From: Unio delphinus | Lineage: Eukaryota > Mollusca > Bivalvia > Unionida > Unionidae | DNA length: 64,000 nt | Assembly: GCA_029339505.1 (NCBI GenBank) | Contig: JAQISU010000115.1 | Coordinates: forward strand, 1,855,001-1,919,000 | Direction of reading: 5' to 3' | Notes under the pieces: model-generated | The model's input: the letters and a program-made list of their open reading frames with translations, nothing else | Database searches by the model: none | What the model was told of the DNA's origin: nothing | Part shown: piece by piece, positions 38,090 to 49,504 of the stretch | How the letters are laid out: every line of letters starts with the position of its first letter | Position numbering within the stretch: the stretch's first letter is position 1 | Translations under genes and position numbers: made by a program

Positions 38090-38655
38090 TTACCTCTTCC
38101 ATCACTTGGCTCACGAACTGCGTCCCCTGGTCAGTCAGTATCTCCTCTGGAACTCCAACTCTTGACCACACCCATAAGAAAGCCTCAGCCATCGTGACTG
38201 AGTCAATTCAATGTTTTTCAAGGCCACTGTGTCCGGGTACCTGGTAGCGTAATCTACTACCGTTAATATTTAACTATTACCACTTTCTGTCGCCGGCTTA
38301 ATCGGATCTACAAAGTCCGTCGCCACTCTCGAGAAAGGTTCGTCAATTATGGGGTGGTTCCTAGTGGCACCGGGCAATGGGAGGTCTTAGGTGCCACTCG
38401 CTGACACCTGTCACACGACAAATAAAACCTCCTCACATCCCCATGTACACCTGGCCAATAAAACTCCCTCACCAACCTATCTCTGGTCTTCGCCACGCCC
38501 ATGTGGCTTCCAAGAAGACCCTCATGTGCTAACCGAAGCACTTCTCCACGCTTTGCTACGGGCACCACAACTTGCTTAAACGTATCAACCCCTTCCTTAG
38601 CGTACCGATACAAAATACCGCGTTTCGTCGCGAACTTTACCTCGCCATCTGGCAA
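38090..38655 (-). pseudogene. Ty3/gypsy integrase, disrupted
   Basis: The minus strand from about 38655 encodes the integrase H2C2 zinc-binding domain: 'LRLAHEGLLGSHMGVAKTRD' then 'FYWPGVHGDVRRFYLSCDRC', giving H-x-H and C-x2-C, followed by 'FSRVATDFVDPIKPATESG'. After a frame break the catalytic core continues as 'LTVVDYATRYPD', and then, in another frame, an 'EEILTDQGTQFVSQVM' block near 38100. The two catalytic-core Asp motifs are visible and the sequence stops before the Glu. At least two frame disruptions make it non-functional. Its 3' continuation is absent. Confidence 0.88.
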
Positions 38656-38660
38656 TTTCC

Positions 38661-39326
38661 TTACGGGCCCGTCTTTTGCGTACCTTGTTGAGAGACAAGT
38701 CTTCCTTTTGAAGTTTTCCCAACTCGCCAGGTACCAAAATGTCTATGGGCGAAGTCATGAATCTTAGCGTCTTTTGCGTACCTGCGTACCTTGTTGAGAG
38801 ACAAATCTTCCTTTTGAAGTTTTCCCAACTCGCCAGGTACCAAAATGTCTATGGGCGAAGTCATAAATCTTAGCGGCTTTGACCTTGACCTTCGCTTCAT
38901 AGCCCTCGTCTCAACTGACCCGACATGTATACGGTTACACGTCATAGGGTTAGGTTGTGGCAACACATACCTACACCCTAATATTACGTCATGAGACTGT
39001 CGCGACAAACACGCTGCTTGAATTCGTCCTTTTACATACGGCGAATCAAGGTCTATGCTAACTACCGGAAGCGAATCCTTTGTCCGGTTAGCAAACTGGA
39101 CTTCAACCGTCTCACCTGTATAGTCTCCAGGTTTGACATACCTACTATCTACCAAGGCCGGATAACTACAGCCGGTATCATACAGTACGGTTACCTTTTC
39201 ACCATTTACCGTAGCTACCGCTATATTAGTAGACCCAACTGTTTCTCGTTTCTTAACAGTATTCGGAGTGACCGAATTAATCGCTGTCGGACGATACTTT
39301 CTACAGTTCCTAACAAACCATAACAA
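38661..39326 (-). pseudogene. Ty3/gypsy retropepsin plus protease-integrase linker
   Basis: The minus-strand frame encodes an aspartic protease with 'VTVLYDTGCSYPALVDSRYV' (the D-T-G active site) and 'HDVILGCRYVLPQPN' (the flap/ILG-type block). A basic 'TRAMKRRSRSK' and then 'ILVPGELGKLQKEDLSLNKV' follow, the linker that directly precedes integrase. This protease runs into integrase with no reverse transcriptase between them. The linker segment is tandemly duplicated (period 106 bp), which shifts the frame and creates the stop. Confidence 0.85.
38678..38890 (-). repeat. 106-bp tandem duplication in the gypsy remnant
   Basis: 'gcgtaccttgttgagagaca' starts at 38678 and again at 38784, and the following ~90 bp match with only two or three differences (caagtctt/caaatctt, catgaat/cataaat). 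Confidence 0.93.
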
Positions 39327-39757
39327 ACTGGCTCACTTCTTCTCCTCGAGCTATCCTTATCTACCCCCTGAGTCTTTCCCGACCCATGAAAATGCACATG
39401 GCTGGGATTTCCGGCCCCTGGCCTCCCACCATTCTGACCATTTTGTCTTTGTGGTGCCACCTCAGTAGTCTTTCTATGCTCACCGTTTCCAGGTATGTCC
39501 CTACCTCTCCAAGCAGTTGGACGCGCATGCTCGCTCTCATAGCACTCCGCCATTACTCTTATCTCATCCAAGGTTGAAAATTCACGCTCCGCCAAAAACA
39601 CAATTAAATTGCCATACCAGTGCAGATAACGTAAATCAAATTCAGTATTATTTGAATAGAAAATAAAGTCTGGAAGCGGTATAAACAAACCCGATGGAAA
39701 AATTCTCCATAATAAGTGAGAAATACGCTCAGGTGTGTTTTCGAAAATATTACACAT
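39221..39757 (-). pseudogene. Ty3/gypsy gag remnant
   Basis: Minus-strand frame with 'LAEREFSTLDEIRVMAECYE' then a glycine/glutamine-rich stretch and 'SEPVCYGLL', overlapping the protease frame by about 100 bp with a frame change. This is the gag C-terminal region including a damaged CCHC-like knuckle ('VCYG' / 'NCRKYRP' split across frames). The first ~50 codons may not belong to gag, because they run towards the THAP gene start. Assigned mainly by position upstream of protease. Confidence 0.6.
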
Positions 39758-40415
39758 CGGACCGATTTTATCGCTCGGTAATTTCCGGAGTGTATAGATC
39801 GTCTGACGTTACATTATGAACACACGCCTTACTTCCGTTTCTATCGAAACATAAACAAAGCACTTTTCCATTCCATATTAGTTATTTTATAATCCCAATC
39901 ATGCCAAAAGCACATCTTGGAGGTACAAGCAAGGGCAGCGGGGTCAGGTGTGTTGCAGCAAATTGTGGGAATACAAATGCTGAGGTGTTTTCCATGCATT
40001 CCTTCCCGAAGGATCAATCACTTCGTCGTAGGTGGACCGACTTTGTAAAAATCAAAAGAGCAAACTGGGATAGTACGACTGATTTTTCTACCCTCTGCTC
40101 CATTCATTTCACACCCGAATGTTTCTCTTTTACGTATCGATTTGAGGTTAAACATATGTGTAGGGCACCAAAGAAAGTCAAACTCATTGATCATGATGTC
40201 CCGTCTATCCACTGTGTGGAGGAAACTGACAACCAAACCAAGATAAACAAACCTTAAACACCAAAGCATCAGCTGTGTAGTCTTCAAATGTTGTCACCAT
40301 CAGAAGAAATTACTTGTCAAGTGTCACCGCCAAAGACAATAAGAAGGGGCTGTTCAAAGAGAGAAGCAATGGTGAGTTTATGAAGTACCATATTATTATA
40401 TCTATGATATTCAAC

Positions 40416-40585
40416 AAATCAGTCACCACATCATTTCCATGTGTACCCTAAATCAGTCACCACATCATTTCCATGTGTACCCTAAATCAGTCACCACATC
40501 ATTTCCATGTGTACCCTAAATCAGTCACCACATCATTTCCATGTGTACCCTAAATCAGTCACCACATCATTTCCATGTGTACCCT
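40416..40585. repeat. 34-bp tandem repeat, 5 copies
   Basis: Five essentially identical copies of 'aaatcagtcaccacatcatt' + 'tccatgtgtaccct' lie in intron 1 of the THAP locus. The lack of divergence implies recent expansion. Confidence 0.97.
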
Positions 40586-40874
40586 GTAGAACGTTTTCAT
40601 AATTTCCAAAATAATGCAGTAAACATCCAATCAATCAAGAACTGAGATATAAATATTTGATAAATATAATAGAAACATTTTATAAATATTGTCACAATTT
40701 TCATGATGCCTTCAATTTTTACCATTTGAGTAGAGAAATCTTTCTGCTGGTTATTTAGAAGGTCTACATATATATTTCATTGTCTGACTAGTGTGTGCAT
40801 CAGATTAAATAAAGATATTTACAAACATGATGAGGTTTATTCCCATCCCCAATTAATAAAAATCTACAAAATAA

Positions 40875-40997
40875 AATGGAATGTCGGTGGTTCTTCCCAG
40901 GGTTCTTCCTCCAACAGTTATACTGGCTGCCATGTATCGCCTATATTGTGCTGAAAAATGGCGTTAAACACTACAACAACAACAACAACAACAACCA
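40875..40997 (+). repeat. SINE-like 3' end with (AAC)n tail
   Basis: 'ggtggttcttcccagg', 'ctgaaaaatggcgttaaac' and an (AAC)n tail match the tail organisation I associate with molluscan SINEs. It lies in THAP intron 1. Confidence 0.45.
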
Positions 40998-42377
40998 AAT
41001 GGAGTAGAAATTTTACAATATTGTATACCTCAAAATTATCTTTGTAATGGAAACACAATATTTAAACTACCAATGTAGATGACAGTACATTTAAAAAACA
41101 ACAACAAACAAAAACATGATATTTGGTATGCAAAAGCACATTGGGGTGTTATGGAGTACATGTCATATAGGCATGTGACTCACTAACTTTATTGGTCTAG
41201 TAATTTATTGAATTTAGATATATTTTTGTTAGTGCACATTTTAATTTTCATGTAAGATAGCATAAAACCAAGCTAAGATGAATAATATATTTTATAATTT
41301 ATAGGATCTAAAGTATTTTAAAAGCTTGAAGAGGTTGTGACCAGCAGGCAAATGAGAAACGTTGTGTCAATGCTGTCATCTGGACAACAAACTTCAGTAC
41401 TGGAGGGATACCACTCTGTAATCAATCATTTTGCACCAAAGATGATTGGTTTCTCTGATCATGGAGTGCTTTCAAGGTAAATCTTATATTATTGCACACA
41501 AAAAATACTTTTTTCAGGTTTTGCAGTGTTTTATATATAGTCCAATATATTCATCTTCAAATTAAATCATAGATATCAAGATCTGATTTATTGATATCCT
41601 GCAATGTAACATTGTATAACAGTTTTTAGTGTTTTGGAATGTTTGCAAATAAAGTATTTGGTTTTTGATAGAATTATGTATTGTATTTTGCATCTTTTTT
41701 TACTTTGAAATAGGCTTTGGCTAGCTGCATTGCATTTTAATGAAAATACCAAAGAGAGCAGGCGAGCACCAAGAATAGCAGGGCCAGATATAAAACAGTG
41801 TATCCAAAGTACAAGAATGGAGAATACACTGTCAGGAAAATCCTAGTTGACTCAACATATAGTAAGAATATACATTAGTAATTAATGAACAGAAAGGAAT
41901 AAATCACATAGAGATATAAATACTGTTGTCCCAAGTGTAAGTACCTATATTAATTTTATATATATTAAATTCAACAGTAAAAGCAAAATATTTGTTAAAG
42001 TTGACACTCCTTTAATTTTAAAGATCAAGATTTCGCCCTATGGTAAAATAATAAAAATATGCAAACAATTGTAAAGACAAATACTTTTAATTCATGTATT
42101 AGCTTCAACAGAAAGTTGTAGTTTTTGGTTTGTACAATGCATATTAAATTTTCTTTAATTTACAGATTATATTGAAAGTCTGATGAAAACAGCGTTCAGA
42201 ATCGGACAGGTAAATGATGAAGGAGTCAAACTTTGGTTAGATGTACCACCACCTATGTGTAGTCTGTATGAGAAACCTGATAAGGATATTGCTACTCAAA
42301 ATCTTCTTAGAAGGTTTAATCGCTGTCAACCTCATCAAAGCATGTGTAGTTCAGGAAAGGCAGTGCGGATCCTCTGA

Positions 42378-43425
42378 ACAGCACATGATGGAATGATGAC
42401 CCTCACTTTCTTGCCCAAGAAGTGCCGACATCACCGAACAAATTGTCTATATGCTGTATACAGATGTCTTCTAAAAAAATAATTTGAAAACTAAGATGAC
42501 ATTAATTATGCTTTGTGCATTAGATCAAATTAGGAAATCAAAAGTTTTAGTAATAAAACAATATTTGAATATGTATATGTGGTTGGGGTTTTTTTTTGTT
42601 TGTTTTTGGCGTGACTTATCAGTATCACTGTGGTATAAAGGTTAGACGGTGTAGGCCTCAAAAAGAGGGGCTCAATCAATGAAGGTGGCATAAAATGACT
42701 GGAAAAAGTTTTTTTTTTCTGTATTAATAATCCCAATACTATGGTGTCATGCATAGATCATGAAAACAAAAGAACATGAAAAACTACTCAGACATTTTAC
42801 TTACTCATTTCCTTGTTCTGGACGTTCTCCAAATTGTTGTATATACTGGTAGTATACAACTATTAAAGCATGTCGAGACAAACTGGACTGAACAATGGAT
42901 GGTGTGTTATATAGTGTATGCCTGGTATTCATTGCAGACACTTTTGACCTTCTCTATGTCACAAGTATATACACATTACCTTGATGTGGGCATTACCAAA
43001 CAATGTCCACAATTACACCTAAAATAAGAGTTCTCTTTAATGCATTGTGCTGTGCTTATCAAATTTATTCCTATATTTATGAACACATCAACATCACAGT
43101 ACAATTACGCAGACTGACTAATGTCAGGAGCAGGTAAAACATTTAGTACAGTCCTGTAAAATTAAATTGGAGATGAAAGAATATAGAAGTTGCAAGTAGA
43201 GGACTACCACATAAAAAAGGGTTTATTTCATAGTTTAAAACATACACTATTTGCATACATAAAAGAAATTAGAAATTTTAACTTAAAATACAGTGTACAA
43301 TGTCACAGAATTAGGCGAAAATTTAATTTATTTCTTCTTGAATTACACACCAATTTCACCATTTTTTTTTTGTTTCGTCGTACATGCGTTACCTGGGGTC
43401 AATAAGTGTTTTTCAAGGTAAGTGA
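42378..43425. other. Downstream of THAP locus, nothing assigned
   Basis: Contains an AATAAA at 42552-42557 that could serve the THAP transcript. An open plus frame 42776-43027 has no recognisable features. Confidence 0.4.
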
Positions 43426-43427
43426 CG

Positions 43428-44750
43428 TGTAGCGATTTGCATGTCCCTGACTACAAATCACTTGAAATCAGGAACATTAGAATCACGGGGTGCACGGGAA
43501 TTTTGCCGTGAATTCTGCTCACCTATTTCAGGATATATAAAGCAGAATAATTATGATAAGATTACGAGTCCAAAAGTATCTTATCAAAGGAGAGATAGCT
43601 CGTCATTCTTTCTCCAGCCAAAGGGGTGAGTGTTAAATTTATATTTCGTTTTATTGTGAATTTTATTCAGTTTATCATTTCATGTAATGATGCCTTTATT
43701 ACAATGCAGATTTAAAACGTTGAATATTTGGAATTACTAGCCACTATTAGACTTTAAAAGCAATAGCGTAATCTAAGTTTTAGAATTGTTTTAGAAACAA
43801 CTATTATTAGTTTGGTTTCTTTATTGTAGCTGATTGTAGCTGAACGTCTCTGAACGTCTCTGAATTATAGCTGAATGTGATTGATTGTGCCGTGATTATG
43901 CTGTTTAATTGTGCAATCAAATTGAGGTATCTGACTGTGTCTGTCGGATTGTCTGTCCGTCTACGTCTGTCGTGATGTGTAAATATCCGGAAATCTAGAA
44001 GTCTAAATGTCCGAGTGTCGTAGCTGTCTAGAGGTGTAAACGTCCGGGTTAATATCTAAGTATTTGGGACCGATGGTTCTAGTAGATGCTGTATGCTGTC
44101 TGTACGTATAACTGTAGTGGATCCGTGAAGGGCAAGTGATCGATAAAAGTATTGGGTCAACCCTAGGTATTCGGAGAAGCTGGGCGGCGATTCAACAGTT
44201 GGTGAATCGTAAAGTTTTACAGGGTCGAGACACATCTGTGTTGCAATTGTAGTTACAATTGAATACATTGTTATTTTTACACATAGATACTTTGAATCAC
44301 AGTAGTATTTCAAGGGATTACATGAATCTCAATAATAGTTAGCAACTTGATAAAATACATGTAGATGTTTGTACTTGTTGTCGCAATCCATACGTGCGAT
44401 AGTACAGTTTGATGTTTGTATTTGTTATCGCAATTTATGCTTGCGTTAATACAACTTTTGTAAAGGCTCCGTTTTATTTGAAACATTTGTGTAGTCCAGG
44501 AAGTTCCTTGGATCTGTGTTTAGTCCAGGAGATTCCTTGGATCTGTGTTTACTTTGTATTTAATATTTAATTTTTGAATTTTGAATGGTTGTGGAGTATA
44601 ATCGTGGGCTGAACGCATGAGTTATTGTGTTGATACATCATTATTTTTCATTAAAAATTTATTTCATAAATTTACATTATCTTTTACATATTGTGTTTGT
44701 GTTGTTCATTTAATCCACCATCCACTCGGTAACAATTCTGTTACATACAA
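43428..44750 (+). repeat. Possible solitary LTR
   Basis: The interval begins 'tgtagcgatttgc', contains a TATA-like 'ggatatataaagc' near 43530, has repetitive 'gtgtctgtcggattgtctgtc' type sequence typical of an R/U5 region, and ends 'ggtaacaattctgttaca', giving TG...CA ends. I could not find a matching target duplication or a second copy, so this is speculative. Confidence 0.25.
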
Positions 44751-45111
44751 AGTATGAATTAAATTTTGCTATCATGTATCAGTAAATATCATGCCTATTT
44801 CAACGGTTTTGTAAAAGAGGACGTTCTCTCCTAGGAATCTTAAGTACTTCTAAATCATATAAATTTTTTCACAGGTTTTCGAAGCTTACAACTGTTATCT
44901 AATGTACCTTTTACTTATTAACGTACAAATACGTCTGTACCCATGAAATGCAATACACTTTTACATACTTTATTACAGGTGAGAAACATTCATTTGTAAA
45001 CGAATATGATACTGTGGAACACTACTGCAAATATCGTCGGATACATATATTTATCGTAACTTAGGCCGTAGACATATTCAGAAAATTTCCATGAACTGTC
45101 CGTCAATCTAT

Positions 45112-45264
45112 CTAGTCTTCTTCGTAATCTTCATGTGCAGCTTCGGATTCGTCGGTATTGGAAACATAGGGTTCAAACTGGTTCTGATTAATTTGGGTGC
45201 CGGTAGCCGCTTGTACACCATTATCATAATATTCTGAACTTATTAAATCACCATCTTCGAATGG
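45112..45264 (-). pseudogene. Short acidic coding remnant
   Basis: A minus-strand frame of 50 codons ends 'SEAAHEDYEED' and contains 'QINQNQFEPYVSNTDESE'. The QFEP-plus-acidic pattern resembles the segment that precedes the P2X7-C-terminal-like domain in many invertebrate predicted proteins, but no such domain follows. It has no ATG. The 'gtcttag|cc' just upstream could be a splice acceptor. Probably an exon or gene fragment. Confidence 0.3.
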
Positions 45265-45660
45265 CTAAGACCCGCAGGACAGTGAAAATTCACTTTTAAA
45301 ATTGCAACTTTCGTGTTGAGTTTCTGAAGACTTGTTCATAATGTGACGTTACCGACTCGGTCATTGTTTACAACAATTGTTCATAATGTGACGTCACGCT
45401 TTGTTTTCACTAAATACCGGAAGTGGTCGGCAATTGCGTTCGGTTATTATCGTAAACAGGTGCAAATGCGATATTAGATCGGCTCCCATGCAGTTATTAC
45501 TTAAATTTTTTCAATCGAATTTTTTACATTCGTATTTTGAATATATATTCCCATTAACCAAAAAATAAACTGAATAAGTGTGGATACACTACTATGGCAC
45601 TTTAATACTTTCCTGTAAGTACATAGGACATGTTCTTTTAGAATTTCTCCGCGCATGCCC

Positions 45661-45798
45661 TCATACGTTAGCTGATACTTGTTCTTTGTGGTCTCTAAGA
45701 CTACGCTCTACAAATTCTGCAAGTTTCTCTCCCTCGTAACATAACTCGTCCTTGCCAATGGATTTAAATTCTCTTACCAATTGTATGTCTGTTGCCAT
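45661..45798 (-). pseudogene. Possible gag N-terminal fragment of a gypsy-like element
   Basis: A minus-strand frame of 45 residues opens with 'MATDIQLVREF' and includes 'CYEGEKLAEFVERSLRDHKE', resembling the amino-terminal helix of gag proteins from Gmr1/Mag-like elements. It terminates at 45661 with no detectable continuation. The call rests on a short match. Confidence 0.35.
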
Positions 45799-45799
45799 T

Positions 45800-48510
45800 A
45801 TGACTTTTTAGAACTAAGTCCCTACTTAACAAAACAATTGTGAATTACCTATCTGAAAATAGCTTTTGTACTGTAACGTATTTAACGTCCTAGAATGACC
45901 TGACTCGGGTCTGTCAGTCTCTCTTAAACAGGCAAAATCAATAACACCAGCACCACGCAGCGGTGAAACTTTACTCCCCAAATGAGTGAAGGAGCTCTCC
46001 TAACAAGATGTAATGTATGGCTTCAAATACAGTACTTGCCTAAATTCGCTCTTATCACAAGAGAATACCTAGGCAATACCGCTTCTATACAATTTTAGAA
46101 TGACTTCACAACAAAGGTACGTGTCTCAATTCTTACAGCAGTTTTTTTCGTAATATGGAAAAAATGGCAAGAAATTTGCATGCACAATATTCATGTATAC
46201 AAAAATAGCAGACAATGACTTGATTCACTCTGATTCTTTCTTATAATAATAGTAAAATTATCGCTCTGTTCAATATATGTTCAGATTACTTTACTCGCAT
46301 AAATTGTTCGAATCCCGGGTCGAGCACTCCACTTGTCAGATACTCGCGGGTCATGAGCGTTACTCGTATAATATTGTATAAGCCCCACTTGTCAAAGGGT
46401 AAGTGTTACGTCCCACTTTATCAAGGGGTATTGTACAACATATAATAATAACACTATAATCCACTCCCCTCTGATACTCGTTATCTAAGAGATGACCGCC
46501 CTCGGTATAATTGCCTGGCTCGAGTAAGAGAATGTATATGGTAACCTGAGCGGGTATATTGAACAAAACAACTCCGAGCCCCCGTAAAGATAAATAAACA
46601 ATTTAATCAAATACATACACAAACATGAAATTTCATTTCATTAGGAATACACGCGGTTTAGAAATAAACTTTCACCGAATTACAAATAGATTTGAAATAG
46701 AATTAACAAATTAGCCGTTCTATTACTGATAGTTAAAAATCATCATAGGATCGAGTGTCACAATCGAAGTCAATGCTTTGTTCGATTTTCATAACCTGTT
46801 ATCCTCGAACCACGTTCACTGTTCAATTCAATGTTGTTCTAGAAATCCGTTCCTCTCTCTATATAATCTGCCCTCGTGGATGTCCCGCTTGAACTCAGAC
46901 TTGTCCACTGTCATGTATACACCTCTCAATTCTTTTTTCCAACTTGTATGCCTTTATTTCTTCTGTACTTCACGCCTTCCAAAAAAAGCTATTTTCTTCC
47001 TTCCAAAAGAAAAATTAAAACAACCTAAGTCTCTCGTTATACTGGTAATAGCTGAGACTGTCCGTTATTCCTGGTTCGAACAATCAGATATTTATATCAG
47101 TGATAACAATTTTACGGCTAGTAATTAACTACACATGTCCTCAAATAAATGTGGTTTAATCATTTGTTAATTCTTTTTGCCTTGACCTAATATATTAACG
47201 TCTTACAAAGCGAGACGTTGAATTATACACTGTCGCTAAATTATCTATGACATCAAATTCGGTGAATTCACATGTATTCTTGTAAATTATTAACTAATGT
47301 AATACATTAAATTCTTAGAACACAATCATTATTCAAACAATATGATAAATTCAAGAATTAACGTAACACTTCATATCCATAACTCAACATAGTGTTTTAA
47401 CGATATAAATTAACACTACGTCATTCTTAACTAAGAATTAAGGTAAGAATTCCAGTTCATAATTCAAAAGCACATTATTAAATAAATGTATCGAATGAAT
47501 TCATGCAGATACTTCTTATTCATAATACAAAACACATTATTATACAAGTGTATCACATTAAATAAAGTGTACAAATGTATCAAACGAAATCATGCAGACT
47601 TGTAAACGAAGCAAACATTATATCAATTGCATCACAATAAACGTAGAATTTGAGACAATACCTTGTGTTTTTGTTTGTCACTCAACCGATGGTTTTGGCG
47701 GTTTTCCCCTGGTTTGTTGTTTTCCATACGAATGTATTTCTCTCAAATAACATTCGGAGTCCTTTACAAAATAATCCTGCAACTTCTTCCGTTCTTGCAG
47801 AGGAATTTTTAAAGACTGAAGTCTAATTTAGCTAGTAAGATATTATGTTCTAAAGATTTCTCGTGTAAAACACACCCCTTATGTAACCGCGACCAATCAG
47901 AATCAAATGTATTTTCTCCCGCTTCCCTCTAAAAGTTTCTTACGTCATGGTCAATATGACACGCTTTGGTTTTAAGTAACAGAATCTGTTTTCTCTCAAT
48001 TCTGACATTTTCGTGATAAAATGAAACTTTACAAGGTCGCTGTCGGTCAGTACTGGCTCCTGTATAAACAATGGGCCAATTAGTACAGCGGTCGGCTAGC
48101 CTTTACAGGCACCCTTCTTGCACGATGTGTCTCCTAAATTTAATTTAATTAATGGCTATCTGGCCACAACTAATGGTTTATTAATAGATTGACCGAAAAT
48201 TTGGCACTTTACACTTACAGCAGCGGGTATTCAGGTCGAGGGCTTATTCTGGTAAAGATTGACCATGAACTACAAACATAAGGACAGAGAAATAGGAACC
48301 TTAAATTAGCTTACTTATTTGGGGACACTACAGAGACAAAACTAGACATACAAATCCAATGGATACAAAATGTAGCTAACTAACCAAATTGTAAATAATC
48401 CATCTATAAATAACTACGATACGCTCAGTTCGGCTAAATCTCTGAACCTCTCCAATCGATCTTTTCGTCTTACTTGAGGACACCTTAGGGTTAAAATATA
48501 AACTAATAAT
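45800..48510. other. Unassigned, possible decayed LTR-element sequence
   Basis: No supported gene. The plus frame 46778-47128 lacks recognisable domains. A 'gttcgaatcccggg' at 46309 looks like a tRNA B-box but has no matching T-stem. Composition is unremarkable and AT-rich. Confidence 0.35.
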
Positions 48511-48513
48511 ATG

Positions 48514-49054
48514 GACATAGAACAGGGACTTTAACAAACAAATCAATCCGCACATCTATAGCGTAATAGAACAGGGACTTTAACAAACAAATCAATCCGC
48601 ACATCTATAGCGTAATAGAACAGGGACTTTAACAAACAAATCAATCCGCACATCTATAGCGTAATAGAACAGGGACTTTAACAAACAAATCAATCCGCAC
48701 ATCTATAGCGTAATAGAATAGGGACTTTAACAAACAAATCAATCCGCACATCTATAGCGTAATAGAACAGGGACTTTAACAAACAAATCAATCCGCACAT
48801 CTATAGCGTAATAGAACAGGGACTTTAACAAACAAATCAATCCGCACATCTATAGCGTAACAGAACAGGGACTTTAACAAACAAATCAATCCGCACATCT
48901 ATAGCGTAACAGAACAGGGACTTTAACAAACAAATCAATCTGCACATCTATAGCGTAATAGAACAGGGATTTTAACAAACAAATCAATCCGCACATCTAT
49001 AGCGTAATAGAACAGGGACTTTAACAAACAAATCAATCCGCACATCTATAGCGT
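48514..49054. repeat. 49-bp satellite, 11 copies
   Basis: The monomer 'aatagaacagggactttaac' + 'aaacaaatcaatccgcacat' + 'ctatagcgt' is repeated 11 times with nearly perfect identity. Variants seen: aacagaacag in two copies, tctgcac in one, gggatttt in one, gaatagggac in one. Confidence 0.97.
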
Positions 49055-49454
49055 ACCTAATCATATGTCCCTAATACACAAATATTCTAAAGCATAACAG
49101 ATCATCTAGACTAGCTCAAACCAATGAACAACTTATGTATAATTAACCAGATATCCTGCTCGGTTACGCTGAAGCTCGGATAGTGTTTGTGTGTTTGTTT
49201 TTTGTGTGTATGTATGCGCGTACGGATGTTTGATTGTGTGTGTATGTGTTTGCGGGTGAACGTAAGTTTGTGTGTATGCTTGTGTATATGTGTGCGCGCG
49301 TTCGTTGGTGTCTTTTTTATATTTGTTTCTTTTCCTTTACAAAACCCCTTATTTGTTAACTATACATATATTGATTGGTTTTCAAAAGAATTTCTTCATA
49401 TTGTGGCTTTAAAAAGATACATGGGGTTTATCGATGATCGTCACACAATTTGAG

Positions 49455-49456
<2 letters not shown>

Positions 49457-49504
<48 letters not shown>

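Larger units (their letters stand above)
39901..42377 (+). pseudogene. THAP zinc-finger protein gene, four exons, disrupted
   Basis: Putative sequence-specific DNA-binding protein. Exon 1 (39901-40371) starts at an ATG and encodes a THAP domain at residues 1-~75: 'RCVAANCGN', 'FSMHSFPKD', 'RRRWTDFV' and 'LCSIHFTPECF' supply the C-x4-C...C-x2-H ligands. An in-frame TAA at 40255-40257 is followed in the same frame by 38 more codons up to a good donor (atg|gtgagt). Exon 2 (41305-41476) carries 'RNVVSMLSSGQ', 'VLEGYHSVINHFAPKMIGFS'. Exon 3 (41714-41861) carries 'LWLAALHFNENTK' and, after a frame change near 41785, 'YPKYKNGEYTVRKILVDSTY'. Exon 4 (42166-42377) carries 'YIESLMKTAFRIG' and 'PPPMCSLYEKPDKD'. 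Exon junction phases 2-3 and 3-4 agree. The downstream blocks resemble an uncharacterised conserved region common in invertebrate and fish predicted proteins. The stop plus two frame breaks favour a pseudogene or recent transposon-like copy, but a short THAP-only product of 118 residues remains possible. Confidence 0.75.

Noticed and set aside
43428..45798. A complete LTR element joining the possible LTR (43428-44750) to the gag-like fragment (45661-45798)
   Set aside because: The gag-like fragment is on the minus strand with its start facing away from this LTR, and no second LTR or target duplication was found.
46305..46320. 'gttcgaatcccggg' as part of a tRNA gene
   Set aside because: It matches a pol III B-box, but the flanking bases do not form the T-stem and no A-box, anticodon arm or acceptor stem is present upstream.
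49187..49453. 88-codon plus-strand frame beginning in a TG-rich stretch
   Set aside because: The first half is Cys-Val repeat from TG-rich sequence, with no recognised domain or splice context.
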